DNA from: Argentina anserina
Taxonomy: Eukaryota > Streptophyta > Magnoliopsida > Rosales > Rosaceae
NCBI RefSeq assembly: GCF_933775445.1
Contig: NC_065875.1
Span: 620,001-684,000, forward strand
Length of the DNA: 64,000 nt
Reading direction: 5' to 3'
Shown here one piece after another: positions 1-11,407 of the stretch; position 1 is the stretch's first letter; every line of letters starts with the position of its first letter. Position numbers and translations under genes: made by a program. Under the pieces are notes generated by a model. The model made no database searches, was not told the origin of the DNA, and saw only the letters and a list, made by a program, of their open reading frames with translations.

Positions 1-1029
1 ATTAATTAGTGAAAAGTTAAACTGTATTAGCTTTTGGATTATCTGCAAGAATTAGGTTTTATCCAGCCATAATAGTCTGCTGCAAAGGCAATTCATTGAT
101 ACCCATCCCGTTAAGGACATCCATCCCCTTTTGACATAAGTTGAGTGACTCTCCATCTACCGGCAAAGGCTTGTGAACCGTTCAGCATTCTATCTCATCC
201 AATGCCCAATTCTTCATACATTTTCCGGTAATTTGTCCTAGCATCCATCAGCATTTCTTGTTCATTCATTTGAGCAACTAACCTGGCACCTGCTACCCAT
301 TTCCCATCCTGTAACAGTCTACGCTTTCACCAGAATCTCTAGCTTAATACTTTAATGGAACCATGGACTGTGTAGAGTATTAAACTCTTGCAGTCTTGCA
401 TACCCTTAATTGGTGAAAAAACAGTGATTATTTTGGAAAGCAACGTCTTCAGTTATGCACTTACACGCCAAATGTGCATATCACAAGAGTAGCAAATTTT
501 TTCTGCAACTGGTATAGGCTCATTTTATGAGCAAATTTGTAATCAGTGAGGGTGTTGAACATGTTGCTTGTTAGGCTGTGCTCAACATAGACCATCAGTC
601 AGCAATATAAGTTCAGCCGATTTCAAAAAAGAAAAGAAAAAATAATTAACATCTTGACATGCTTTTAATCAGGTGGAAAGTCACATTCCATGTAACAATG
701 GCATAATGATCATGAATCGAAAGTAAGTTGATGGGTTTAGCGTCCTGCCATAAAATTACAACGAAACAGCACCAAATACATGACTTCAACAAAAGAATGG
801 CTCTAACATTACAACGAAACAACATTAAATACATGGTAAACTCTGGATGCCCTAGAGGCGTAAGTTTCTTTTATTATGACAAAAAAAAAACACAAGCATA
901 GGCTTGGCTCTAGATAAGCTGTTACAAGTTAGAAATCTCAAATAAGTAGTCTATTGCAGGTGTAAGAATACATACTACCTAGCAAAATTGAAAAGAAGAA
1001 TGCAAATTAAACGATACAGTGATTCACAA
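1..1029. other. non-coding stretch, no gene recognised
   Basis: No open frame of useful length resembles a known protein on either strand. The DNA is AT-rich with short poly-A runs (for example near 876-890). It adjoins the copia relic at 1030-1515 and may be decayed repeat sequence, but I see no terminal repeat or duplication that proves this. Confidence 0.4.
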
Positions 1030-1515
1030 AATCCTCTTTTTGAGCCAGGTTTGGCATCCAGATCACATCACTCTCACAGTCTAAGTATGACTTAGTAAAC
1101 AAATCCGCAACATTCTCTTCTGAACTCAATTGATTGATTTGGATGTTCAAGAAATTCTATTGTTGCACATTATAAAAGAACTTAGGCGGGATATGCTTAC
1201 TGTTGTCACTATTGATAAAACTTAACTTAGTCTGTTCAATACAAACAGCATTATCTTCATAAATGAATATAGGTTTATCAGTATTAGACAACAATCCACA
1301 AGAATCACGAATATGATGGATGATTGACCTAAGCCAAACACATTCTTTAACCGCTTCATGGAGATCAATGATCTCCGTGTGAGTGGATCTTCAAGATATC
1401 ATCTCTTCCCAATGGTAAAAACATAACTGGTTTGGGAACGAGCTTTGTGAGGGTTAGAGAGGTACCATGTGTCAGCATAACCAACCAAAACGTTGTTGGA
1501 AGTCTCTAAATAGGA
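1030..1515 (-). pseudogene. decayed copia RNase H fragment
   Basis: Read on the minus strand this stretch encodes pieces typical of the end of a Ty1/copia polyprotein: GYADTWYLSNPHKARSQTSY and VFTIG (about 1490-1410), then in another frame HEAVKECVWL, IRDSCGLL, IYEDNAVCIE and NVADLFTKS (about 1365-1080). These are RNase H landmarks. Stops (after IGKR and after FFYNVQQ) and at least one frameshift break it, and no LTR or upstream pol domain is attached. The wording is close to the RNase H of the element at 8649-14494, so it is probably the same lineage in opposite orientation. It is not functional. Confidence 0.75.
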
Positions 1516-2910
1516 GGATGAGCCAGGGGGACGAGCCTTTGCTCTTGGTACCGCGCATGGCCTCCACCCTGGGGCTACTGACGACGCTGGTGTGGGGAGT
1601 GCCGGTCACGGTGTTCTCTATGTTGTAGGGGTACACCAATCCCAAGTCAATAGGCTCCTTTCAAGTACTTAAACAATACTCAAGATTCATAATCTCTACT
1701 ACCAACACATTAGAACTAACAAATTGACGTGAGACTCCACATCATGAAATTCACCACTCATGACAAACACGCGTAATTTGTTTTTAGCAACGGGCGACAC
1801 TCCGCCAAAATTTACCCCCATCTTTCATCGTTCTAAGTTTTTTTCATTTTTTCAAATTTTTAATTGGTATCTCTGATATGTTCGAGAGTTGAGATCCTGC
1901 CATTGCTGCATTAGATGTTTCTGTTAAAGAATCTTTTTGTATGGCATGGGTTTTCTATACATGCATTGCAGTCTTGCAGATGGTAACGTTTCTTTTGTCT
2001 TCATTCTTTTGTATGACATGGATTTTCTATACACGCATTGCATATGGTAATCATGGAATCGTTTCTCCTTTCTTCAAGCAGTTATAGGGTTGGTCTATTT
2101 TCATTGCTTCTAAGAATGAGCATAATCTCAAACCTGACCATGATTTCAGTAATTTTGGTAGAGATACACACCAGAGATGGAGAAACAAACAGGACACATT
2201 GTAATGGCGGTCTCATCCATTGTTTGGCTTGGCCTGCTTTATAAGGCAAAATTTTAACAATGGTACATGAACTATCACAATAGGGTTCAAAATATGACCC
2301 AACTTAAATACATAATTTGACTGTTAGTCAGCCTAATTTCCGTCAATTTTAGGAGGACAGAATTATCTCATCACGAGGAAAAAGAAGAATAAGAAGGGCT
2401 TCATATCCAATCACGCAGCTTTAGGGAGCAACACAGATTTCAATCCTCAATCTTGTTTAACCGGCCACCAATTAAGTTGAAAACCCAGTCCATATAGAGC
2501 ACATCTAAATTTATTTGGATTTTGCATCAGGGGAATATAATTTCGGCTTAAGTTTGGGATTTGAAAAAGATATTACCCATTTGAAAAATCGGCTGCTAAT
2601 AAGTATCAGGTCGAATGGCATACCAATTCAACATTTCATTTTTCTATGACAGAAGTTAAGATTTAAAGCCTCCATACCATACAACAAAACTCCCTAAAAT
2701 GAATTTCAAATCCATGACTCGGGACGTAAGAACTTTAACCATGATAAGACCAAAGCAGCCAATAAAATAAACATTAAGCACATGGTATATAGAATAAACG
2801 CACAAAACATCAAAATGACATTCCTGTTCCCAAACTAGGACATCAAGCAATAAGTAACAAGATTACTCAAGTTCAGAGGACATAACAAAAACTCTAAACA
2901 CTGGAAACCT
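1516..2910. other. non-coding stretch incl. 3' flank of RPS3a
   Basis: No gene recognised. A GC-richer patch at about 1515-1625 differs from its surroundings but matches nothing I know. The right-hand few hundred bases are the 3' flank, and presumably 3' UTR, of the minus-strand ribosomal protein gene that ends at 2911. Confidence 0.4.
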
Positions 2911-4784
2911 CTAAGCTCCAACAATCTCTTGAGGTGCCTCAGGGACTGCATCCTCAGCAGGCCTCTCAACCTTGGTGCCAACATCTTCATCGCCGTGAAC
3001 CTACATCACATATTCACAATGCAGTAAGATTACAATTATTGTTCGTCACTAGGACCAACATAATAGCAACACAAAACTGGTGTAAAACCAATTATCATTG
3101 ACAAACAAAACAAGGGGAACATCGTAATACATAACTGGTTTTTTAATGCACATTAGTCAACTTATATCAAAGCATAAAAGCACATACCTCCATAAGCTTT
3201 CCAAGATCAAACTTGGGTGCCTTTAAGATCTTGACCTTCCTGATGAAGACGTTTTGTAGAGGATAGATGCTTGAAGTAGCCTTCTCAATCTCCTTGCCAA
3301 TACTCTCAGCAATGAACTTGCGCACCAAATCCTTGAGATCACAAGATGTGGCCTGGTTGACCATGATCTCAGTCATCTTGCGGCGGATCTGAAAAACCCA
3401 AAAGAAAAGGTCAACAGCCACACAAACAAAACCTATAATATTATGAATCCAGCATACATAAGTTCACATTGTTGAAGGAGAAAAGAAAGTCACCTGTCTA
3501 ATCTGGCTAGACTGAGCATAACAGGTCCTCTTGACCTGGTTAGGACGTCTCCTGGTGAAGCCAATGCAGAACATCCTCAGTGTGTAGTTGTCTGTGGTCT
3601 TCACATCCACATGAGCTTCAATCAAGGTTTGCCATTTGCGGACCAAAGATCTCAACTTGTCAGTTGTAAAGTTCATTCCCTGCAATTCAACAGAAGATAC
3701 AAATGTTCAGCAATATTCAACAGAACATATAAAAGATATACATGCAAAAAGACAATTATAACAATATCATACCCAGAAGTTAGTGAGAACAGTCCTTCCT
3801 TGGACATCTTCAGCTCTCAACCTCATCTTCCTGTAGGCATGCTCCTCATCTCCCTGGAGGTCAGCAAGTGATGTCTCAAAGACTCTGTGCTTGAGTCCCT
3901 CTGAAGCAATCTGTTGAAAATCCAATGAGCAGTTACGAACCAATCCAATACCAAAGCTTATAACAAACCGTTCAGCAGGGGTTATATACAAAGCTTATGT
4001 TATTGTACAAAAAAACAAGCAAACTAGCATCCCAAAGTAAAAGAACAGCTAGAATAGAAGCTTCAAAACCATTTTCATAGTTTAACCTTCAACTAAGATC
4101 GAAAAAACTTAACACTTGCAAAAACTATAACCATAAATTACAGTTTCCAAAACAATTCCAAACAGACAGATACCGAGAAACACAAAACTCTTGAACCAAT
4201 ACACTAACAACAAATACAGATCCAATCCACGCAATAGTAGTTTGTTCTTTACAAAAATTCAATCAGTTCCGTAATGCAGAAATGGAATAATAAGCTAAAC
4301 CCAACTCCAATATTCCTGCTTTCTTAATCCATAGTCAGCATAATAATCACAAACACAACACGTAAATCATCGAAAACAATCAGACAGAGAGAGAGAGAGA
4401 GAGAGATTGAAATACCTTGGTACCCTGAGTACGGGTGACAAGAGTCTTGCCGACCTGCTTGTTGTTAAAGATTGAAGGAGCCTTGATGTCATACCAGTCC
4501 TTCTTGGTAAAAGGATCAGCTCTGCATTCACAACACCAACAACAACAAACCAAACACAGAGTTAAAACAGAGATTGAAACCAACACAAATATTAAGGATT
4601 GCAAAGGTCTCAGATCTGTGGGGGCTTACGCTTTCTTCTTTCCTCCCTTCTTGCCCTTTGAGATTCTCTTGTTCTTTCTGTTTCACAACCAAACCAGAGT
4701 CGAATGTTAGATGAAGCTATTGAGATTGATGAGAGAGAGAGAGAGAGAGAGAGAGATGAGAGTCTCTGAGTACCCGACGGCCAT
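2911..4784 (-). CDS. RPS3A: 40S ribosomal protein S3a (eS1), cytosolic
   Basis: Structural protein of the small cytosolic ribosomal subunit. Seven exons on the minus strand: 4774-4784, 4630-4677, 4416-4521, 3773-3910, 3494-3679, 3188-3388 and 2911-3000, all with GT/AG introns. They join to 780 nt, 259 residues plus stop, close to the usual plant length of about 262. The protein begins [19 protein letters not shown] and contains [70 protein letters not shown] and the acidic tail ending EIVGA, all diagnostic of eS1. The start was chosen because it gives the conserved N-terminus; the first exon is only 11 nt, a common arrangement in plant ribosomal protein genes. GA-repeats sit in introns 1 and 3. 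I see no disruption, so this is very likely a working gene. Confidence 0.97.
4385..4406. repeat. (GA)n microsatellite in RPS3A intron
   Basis: About eleven GA units just downstream of exon 3. A second run at 4731-4756 lies in intron 1. Confidence 0.9.
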
Positions 4785-4874
4785 GGTTGAGAGAGGTTGG
4801 GAGTGGCAAACACCAAACTGAAGCGAGAGGCAGAAGCGGCTCTGAGAACAACACTCTCTTTGCGATGACAACAA

Positions 4875-4940
4875 AAACCCTAATTCTTTCGTATATATAT
4901 GTAGCGAGGTTGTGGATCCCTACCCTTATTATGCTGGGCC
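4875..4940 (-). promoter_or_regulatory. RPS3A promoter: telo-box and site II motif
   Basis: Upstream of the S3a start codon there is a telo-box, AAACCCTAA (4875-4883), a TATA-like run (about 4892-4899) and a site II core, TGGGCC (4935-4940). Telo-box plus site II (TGGGCC/T) elements are known to mark plant ribosomal-protein and other growth-linked promoters. The motifs lie about 90-155 bp from the start codon. Position and combination support a promoter; activity is inferred. Confidence 0.6.
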
Positions 4941-5088
4941 TTAGGTTTTCATTTGGAGGCCAAACACAGGCCAAGCATTGCGTTGAATTCTCGGTAATTT
5001 TTAGTATTGCTTCTCAAAATAAAAATAAAAACGGGGATAAATCTAACGACAGTTCTACACTCGTCGTTAGGGTCTTGGGAGTACCGAG

Positions 5089-5226
5089 ATGGCGGACGAA
5101 CTGACGGTGCTTCCGTATCTTCCGATGGAGATCGTCCGCGAGATTCTCGCATGGCAGCCGGTGAAGCCTTTATATATGCAGATTCAAGTGTGCGTAATCC
5201 AAGTCATGGAATTGCATAAATCTTGA
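5089..5226 (+). pseudogene. truncated F-box protein N-terminus
   Basis: An ATG opens a 45-codon frame whose first part reads MADELTVLPYLPMEIVREIL, then AWQPVKPL. The LPxEIVxEIL...PVKxL pattern is the start of an F-box domain, which binds Skp1 in SCF ubiquitin ligases. After about 28 residues the similarity ends and the frame soon stops at 5224-5226; the rest of the F-box and any substrate-binding repeats are missing. It starts 305 bp upstream of the divergent S3a gene, so it could be transcribed from that promoter region, but as a protein it looks like a relic. Confidence 0.6.
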
Positions 5227-5628
5227 AACCCTATTTTGTGAACATGCACTTCAATACAAAGCCCTCGAGCACGAGGATGCACTCTAACCAAAGACGTAGA
5301 GTCATGGTTTTTGATTCCGAATTTCGAATGATAAAAATTCGAATTCGAGACCATAAAAACTCAAAAACAATCTCAAATATATTGAAATCATTTTATCATA
5401 ACAGTGTATCGAAACTAAGTTCACATCATCACTCAATCCTCACCACAAACAGCAGAAAGAAATTTTCGACAATCTTCAGTGAAAGCCCTCTAATTCTGCT
5501 AATCCATACTTGCATAACTATTCCCTACACCATCGAATAGGTGCACTTGAATTGTAAACACAAATCCGGTAAGTTTTGCAGCTCGTATGAGTAAATCAAT
5601 AATACAACTCGCATATAAACACAGAAGA

Positions 5629-6140
5629 AAATACTGAAAACATTTAATTATAAATGTACTCATGAGTCATTGGACGGCCCATCTGGTTGTCCAATAATAT
5701 CTGAAAATATGCGTGCTTATGAGAAATCCGGCAACCCCTCTGTTTACCCAAATATATTTATAATACGGGTACTCATGAGCGTTGGTACACCTCTGTTACC
5801 TCTCATGTTAGTACGTCGCCCGACATTGGGCAACCTCTCGCTACCCATTATTCAAAAGAAAAATACTGAAAACATTTAATTATAAATGTACTCATGAGTC
5901 ATTTGACGGCCCATCTGATTATCCAATAATATCTGAAAATATAAGTGCTCATGAGAAATCGGGCAACCCCTTTGTTTACCCAAATACATTTATAATACGG
6001 GTACTCATGAGCGCTGGTACACCTCTGTTACCCCTCATGTTAGTACGCCGCCCGACATTGGGCAACCTCTCGCTACCCAATGTCCAAAATATGGGTACTC
6101 ATAAGCGCTGGTACACCTCTGTTACCCCTCATGTTAGTAC
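5629..6140. repeat. tandem repeat, 232-bp unit, two copies plus a part
   Basis: The block beginning AAATACTGAAAACATTTAAT at 5629 recurs at 5861 with few changes, giving a 232-bp period. A third, partial copy of about 53 bp (ATGGGTACTCATAAGCGCTG, from about 6091) follows. Each unit includes short phrases such as GGGCAACC and ACTCATGAG. No coding frame survives. It probably belongs to the LTR-like sequence that follows, but that is inference. Confidence 0.85.
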
Positions 6141-7620
6141 CTCGGCAAACAGACTAGAACTCTAACTGAATCGTAACTGTCGCCCGGTCAAGGCTAGGTT
6201 CTGACATGCCAACACGTCCGAAGACAAGTCCACATACCACAAAAACGTTTTAACATAACTCAAGTTAAAACCACGTATAAAACAATCATTACATGATATT
6301 GTACAAATCAAATTGACATGCTCAAATAAATAAATATCAATGCTATAATGAACTCATTCGCAAACGAAAATTATGATAGTATAATATAGCAAACCATATA
6401 TATGTACATATTTTACCAATTACACACATACACAATCCACTATATCATATACATATCATAGTTCATTCTTTTAAAATCTAGCGTAATCATGAATCTCCAC
6501 AAGAGTAGATTCTTCACTGTGAGATTTTACTCACATTCTTTCCTGCATGCAACTTCCACGACACTAAAAGTAATTTCCTCACTCGTTTCGTCAGTCACCT
6601 AATAGCATGATAAAATGCTTAGAAAATGATACGTAAAATATAAGGTGACGATTTCAATACAACTAAATGTTGTTCATAAAACATTGTTCACATAACATTG
6701 TGTTTTACTGTTTTACTAATCACTGTTCCAATGTACCGTTTTACTAAAACATTGTTCACAGTTACTGTTTTACCAACATTGTTCATAGTTACTGTTTACA
6801 TAACACTGTTCACAATACTATTCATGCGGCGCCTCTGTTCACCGACCGCCACCAATGACGACCAAATTTCACCACCATAATCTAAACGATATTCCTAACA
6901 ACTTCCTAGTTCACCACAAAGTCTAATTCTGAGCCTAAACACTTCAATTTAACAAGAACCGAAAAGCCCCAATTTAAAAACCTAGGATTTCTTTTCTTCG
7001 ATTCTCCTAGCACACAACGATTGGGGTTAAAACTTTTGGAGGGTTTGCAGTATGGAAGGAGACCTTCAAAATGGGATAAGAATCGTACCGATTGGTTGCC
7101 GGAGGAGGGAGATCCGACGAGTTGAAGTTCAGCGAAATATGCTTATTCGGGAGAACTTCCGGGCTTCACTACTCTTAAACGGCGACGAGATGGTGGGTGG
7201 CGCTACCACCAATCGACAGGGGATGCAGCAACCCTTCAAACGTGACCGGTGCGCGGCTCTATGATGGCCGGACGGTGAAGATCCGGCGGCCCAAAGTCAG
7301 CCACTCGAAGAGAGAGAAATCTGGGATTTTCTGGTATAAACAGTACCAAATCTGAAATTTCTGATTTTTCTCCATTTTTCTCTTTGATTCCCCTATTTAT
7401 ACTATTTTTCAAAAATGCCCAAAATACTTTTTGATTCGTAACTTCTTCATACGAACTCTGATTTAGGCGTGCCACGTGTCCACAAATTTGTATCGACGAG
7501 CTCTACGACTTTCTTGTAAGAAGTTTTCTAAGAAACTCAATGAGTCGAAAGTCAACTCTTAGACTCGTCAAATTGAACATTTCCGAACAATTAATATTTC
7601 GAACTCTTTCGTTTTCATCA
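6141..7620. repeat. probable LTR-retrotransposon remnant, class unsure
   Basis: No gene is seen. The stretch has features common in plant LTRs: a segment of repeated short CTGTTCAC/TACTGTTTTAC phrases (about 6690-6840), a coding-free GC-rich block (7050-7290), and a TATA-like CTATTTATAC (about 7390) followed by a unique tract with CACGTGTCC (about 7473). I could not find a matching second LTR or target duplication, so a solo or partial LTR is only a best guess. Confidence 0.3.
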
Positions 7621-8648
7621 TCATCTAATAAAATTGGACAATGACCAACTTAATAATATCAGGGAACTCATTAGAAATTTAATATGAATTTACTTGCACT
7701 TAGTAATTATATAAGTTAGAAGTTTGATTAATTTTTTCAGCCACGTACTATTGCAAGTGGATTTGTGGATACTTATTGTTCTTGATCGATAAGGAGATCA
7801 GTAATTAGTCAAATGGATTTTGGTTATGAGAGTTGTCTGTAAAGAAAACAAAAAAAATTCTTGATCGAGCAACACAATGACGATTGAAGAGTATACTCCT
7901 TAACACATAATAAAATAAACAACCATGCAAATAAATGAAACAATGTATCAGTCCAATGTCCAAACTAATTAATAAGGTAAATCAGACTTACTTTTATTAG
8001 CAGTACTACTGATGACAAAGCCTATTCTTATTTCAAAATGCCATATTCTGAACTTTGCACTTGATATAATGTTAATGTCTCATCTTTGACTTTCATCAGC
8101 AACACTCTTGCTTGAATGCCTCTGATCAATTTCAATCAACCGTGACCAACTTTTGCTAGCTTCCCCATTCATATTAAGTTACCGTGCAAATTCCACGCTA
8201 TAAGGTACATGTACAGAAATAATGCATTGTCACGTATGTTGTTAGTTCTTTAACTCCGTTATTGTTCCTTAATTCCCTAGTAGATGGGTGTTTGCAGATG
8301 CCACTTTTCTTGACCTTGTTCTATCTACGAGTATGCTCAATATTTGCATATCTATCTACGAATTTGCTTGCTTGTGATTGATTGGCTAGTGGGGCTTGCT
8401 CAGTGCTCTTGAAGCTTATGTATTCTATTAGAAATATCAAAACTCTCTCAGCGTTTAACATCTTTGTTGCCATATATGTCTTGAAAGTTGAAACTCACTG
8501 TTATGTTATGCATCCTCAGTTTCATGACTTTCAACACAGATCTAACAATGTAGTCTTGACTCGAGTTAGTTGTGTCCGAAATCATAAAACCAAGGTGGTT
8601 CGGTTCGGTAGCCAGTTCTACTCTCAAAACATTTCAAAACGTTGGGTT
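7621..8648. other. non-coding stretch
   Basis: AT-rich sequence without a recognisable gene or repeat structure, lying between the LTR-like remnant and the copia element. An open frame at 8382-8690 runs into the LTR and matches nothing known. Confidence 0.4.
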
Positions 8649-8833
8649 TGTTCCGGGAGAATTACTATTCTACCATTGCGTGTGTCTTAGCCTAATAGGT
8701 CTCCTGTTAGGAGATAGATTAACATCTCCGTAATAGATTAGGACTCCGAATCCTACGGGATTGTGGTTTTTGTAATGCCTATATATAGGCCCCCATATCA
8801 TTCAATAATACACAATTATTTTATCCTGCATCA
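8649..8833 (+). repeat. copia 5' LTR
   Basis: Pairs with 14310-14494 at equal length (185 bp). Contains an inverted motif around CTCCTGTTAGGAG and a TATA-like CTATATATAGG near 8782. It starts TG and ends CA, as LTRs do. Confidence 0.92.
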
Positions 8834-9629
8834 CATTATCACACACGTTGCCCTAAAACCCTGAACTTTTAGAGCCCTATAATTTTTTTTCCTCTTCTTC
8901 ACCGTTGGCCGCCTTCGTCTCCAGCCTCCGACATCTTCCCGTTGGCGCTCCTCATCGGCGCAGCCCCTGCCCGCCGCCGCTGCAGCCCCCCGCTGCTGCC
9001 CCCGCGACCTCCTGCCCGCAGCCCCTGTACGCAACCCCCACAGCCTTCACACAGCCCTGCACGCCGCCCCCGCAACCTTCTCTGCCGGCCCTGCAAACCC
9101 CCCATGACCCTGCATCCAGCCCTGCAGGGACTCCTCCGCAAAAATATATTTTTGCCCCGCAAGACCCCGCATCAAAGGATTCAAAATTGCTCCTCCCACA
9201 TATTCACGCAAGAAACGCGAACTTCACAAACAAAATCTTCGCTCAAGATAAGCTACTCTCGTTTTCTACAAACCTTCAAAGGTAAATTTTTTATAAACGT
9301 TCCCGCTTTTGAGTGTATAGATATATTATATCGGGCGCTATTAGTCTTCTTCTTGTCTTTATTCCGGCCTTTCTTATAACGCCGATGAGACTATAGAGGG
9401 ATGAGTTTCCCCTCTTGGTCAATGTTTTCTGTGTGACGGTCCTGGAGGAGTCACGATTGTTTTGAAAGGGAAGTTAAATCGATTTTCGTGTGGTCGCCTA
9501 AGTGCACCGCTGTTTTGGGTGCGATCGTGAGTATCGCCGTTTGCATCGATTTTTCTTGTGACCATATACGTCACCCCTTCTAATTCCTATTATACTTGAA
9601 TCTAATCGATTATGTATTCGTTTTTGTAG
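8834..9629 (+). other. copia leader with C-rich low-complexity tract
   Basis: The untranslated leader between the 5' LTR and gag. Positions 8905-9130 are extremely rich in CCG, CCC and GCC, giving proline/alanine-rich frames in several phases that are composition effects rather than genes. No standard plant methionine-tRNA primer-binding motif was found next to the LTR. Confidence 0.55.
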
Positions 9630-10695
9630 ATGTCATCGCCATCTCGACCGGAATTTGGCCTCCTTGATCTAGAAGGACAGGAATACCATCGCTAGGTTTC
9701 CGACATGGAGCTCGCTTCCGAGAGCCGAAGGATCGAAGGCATGTTTGCCGACCCTCCTGCTGATTTTCCACCCATGGCCAAGACTTAAACTCTCATCTTC
9801 GTGAGACGTCACATCTATGCAACTCTCAAAAGGCAATACTTGAACGTAAAAGATCCTAAAGAATTATGGGACAAATTACGCTTGCGGTACAACAATGTTC
9901 ATGATAAGCTTCTTCCCGAATTGACCGTTAGATGAGATAACATCCGTCTATTGGACTATAAGAGAGTGGATGACTTTAATCAGGATATGCTATGCCTGCA
10001 ATCTGATCTTGGCACAGTTGGTGTCATCAAGACCGACCTAGATCTTCTCAATAAGACATTTGACACGTTTCCAATCAACTATGAGGTTCAAGCTCATACG
10101 TACCGCACTCATGTAGAGGAAGGGAAGATCCGGTCTTTTGCCGACTTAATGGCACTCTTAGCTAAGAAGGAGAGACATTCTGAGATTCTCCTCGACAACA
10201 ACACTAGACTTGTTGGCACTAAAAGAATTTCTACGCCACAGTCTACTATGGGAAAGCTCCTAAGCAAAAGAATCAATCAAGGAACGCTCCATACCAGCAC
10301 CAAAACAACAACTCTCGTGGTGGGAGGCAACAAGGGCGGTCTCGGCCTAGGTCCAATACTTGGACCCGTGATGGTGGCGGCGCGCACCCTCCAGGGGAGG
10401 CCGTCCCCGTCCCAAACCTCAAGGAGGCTGTGCGCCTCCTCATGCCTCCACATCTGGTAATGGAAAGTCTCCATGCTTCAAATGTGGCTCCTTCAAGCAC
10501 TTTAATCGCGATTGTCGCGCTAGCAAATAGATGATCAAAGCATATTCCGCCTACAAGAAGTTTCTACAACCCGAATCAAATCATGTGGATGAGGACCCTG
10601 AGATCGAGACTCACCACATCTCCATGAAGCCCGAGCCCCCTGCTTCTAAGGCTAGGCCTCCGGCCGCTACCATGGATACTCCCGACTTTGATTAG
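9630..10695 (+). pseudogene. copia gag relic with zinc knuckle
   Basis: The frame starting at 9630 reads MSSPSRPEFGLLDLEGQEY and then meets stops near 9693 and 9787. Recognisable capsid-like text follows: YATLKRQYLNVKDPKELWDK, LLDYKRVDDFN and YRTHVEEGKIRSFADLMAL. The frame shifts in the Arg/Gly-rich region (about 10300-10450). A CCHC zinc knuckle, CFKCGSFKHFNRDC, lies at about 10474-10515, and the relic ends at a stop at 10693-10695. Gag forms the virus-like particle that packages the element RNA. This copy is broken by at least three stops and one frameshift. Confidence 0.8.
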
Positions 10696-11407
10696 TCACT
10701 TTAGCTTTAGTCGTGTGCAACTCACGTGGTTTTTAAATTGGATGCTTTTGAGTTATATGGGACCCCAATAGCACTACATTGTAAATTTGGAACTTAAAAT
10801 TTGGAAAACGGACCTCGGAACATTAAAAACGACGTAATTTTGCCCTTAGCCGTACTCGATTACTGTTCTGGCGTTTCCGGAACTTTGCCAGTGTATTGGC
10901 CGCCTTCCGGCCATTTCCGACGTTTCTGGCACCGCCATCCGATTCCTGCCGGCGTCCCCTGTCGGACTTGAAGCTCCGGCCGCCGGATTCCGGCGAGTTA
11001 TCTGACGATTTGTTTCGTCATTTCTCGTCATTTTTTCAGCATATTTCCAGTAGTCTTTGCTGCCACGTTTTCCTAGTCCAAATTTCACCCGGTTTTGAGT
11101 TCTTTTGACATGGTTTACAGGTTTGTTTTTCCGGTTTTCTCCAAGTCCATTTTATGCACTCACCGACACTCTTTTTGTGTGTTTCTACACCATTTTTGGA
11201 TGGTTTTTACCACCCTCGTTTACTGTTTGGTATTTCACTGCTTCAATATCATGTTTTCCAACTCTTTAGTTGAAGAATGTAGTACTATTGTCATGTGATA
11301 CATTCGATGGGATCACTTTGTTCTGATTCCCTTTTCTTACAATATCCTACGGCGTATTGTAAATAATTGTTCTCGTGTCGCTGACTCTCTTAATTGTCAT
11401 TTTGTAG
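10696..11407 (+). other. gap between copia gag and pol, no coding
   Basis: About 700 bp without readable retroelement protein. It has a C/G-rich patch (10860-11000, with CCGGCC and CCGCC phrases) and a T-rich part (11100-11400). It may be a normal untranslated spacer of this lineage or a nested insertion; I see no terminal repeats to decide. Confidence 0.4.

Noticed and set aside
3911..4415. snoRNA within an intron of RPS3A
   Set aside because: Ribosomal protein introns often host snoRNAs, but the only C/D-like boxes near 4330-4370 are about 40 bp apart and imperfect, too short for a C/D RNA.
8905..9379. Overlapping proline/alanine-rich open frames of 126-145 codons
   Set aside because: Two plus-strand frames and minus-strand frames are open at once over a CCG-rich tract inside the copia leader. 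This is a composition effect.
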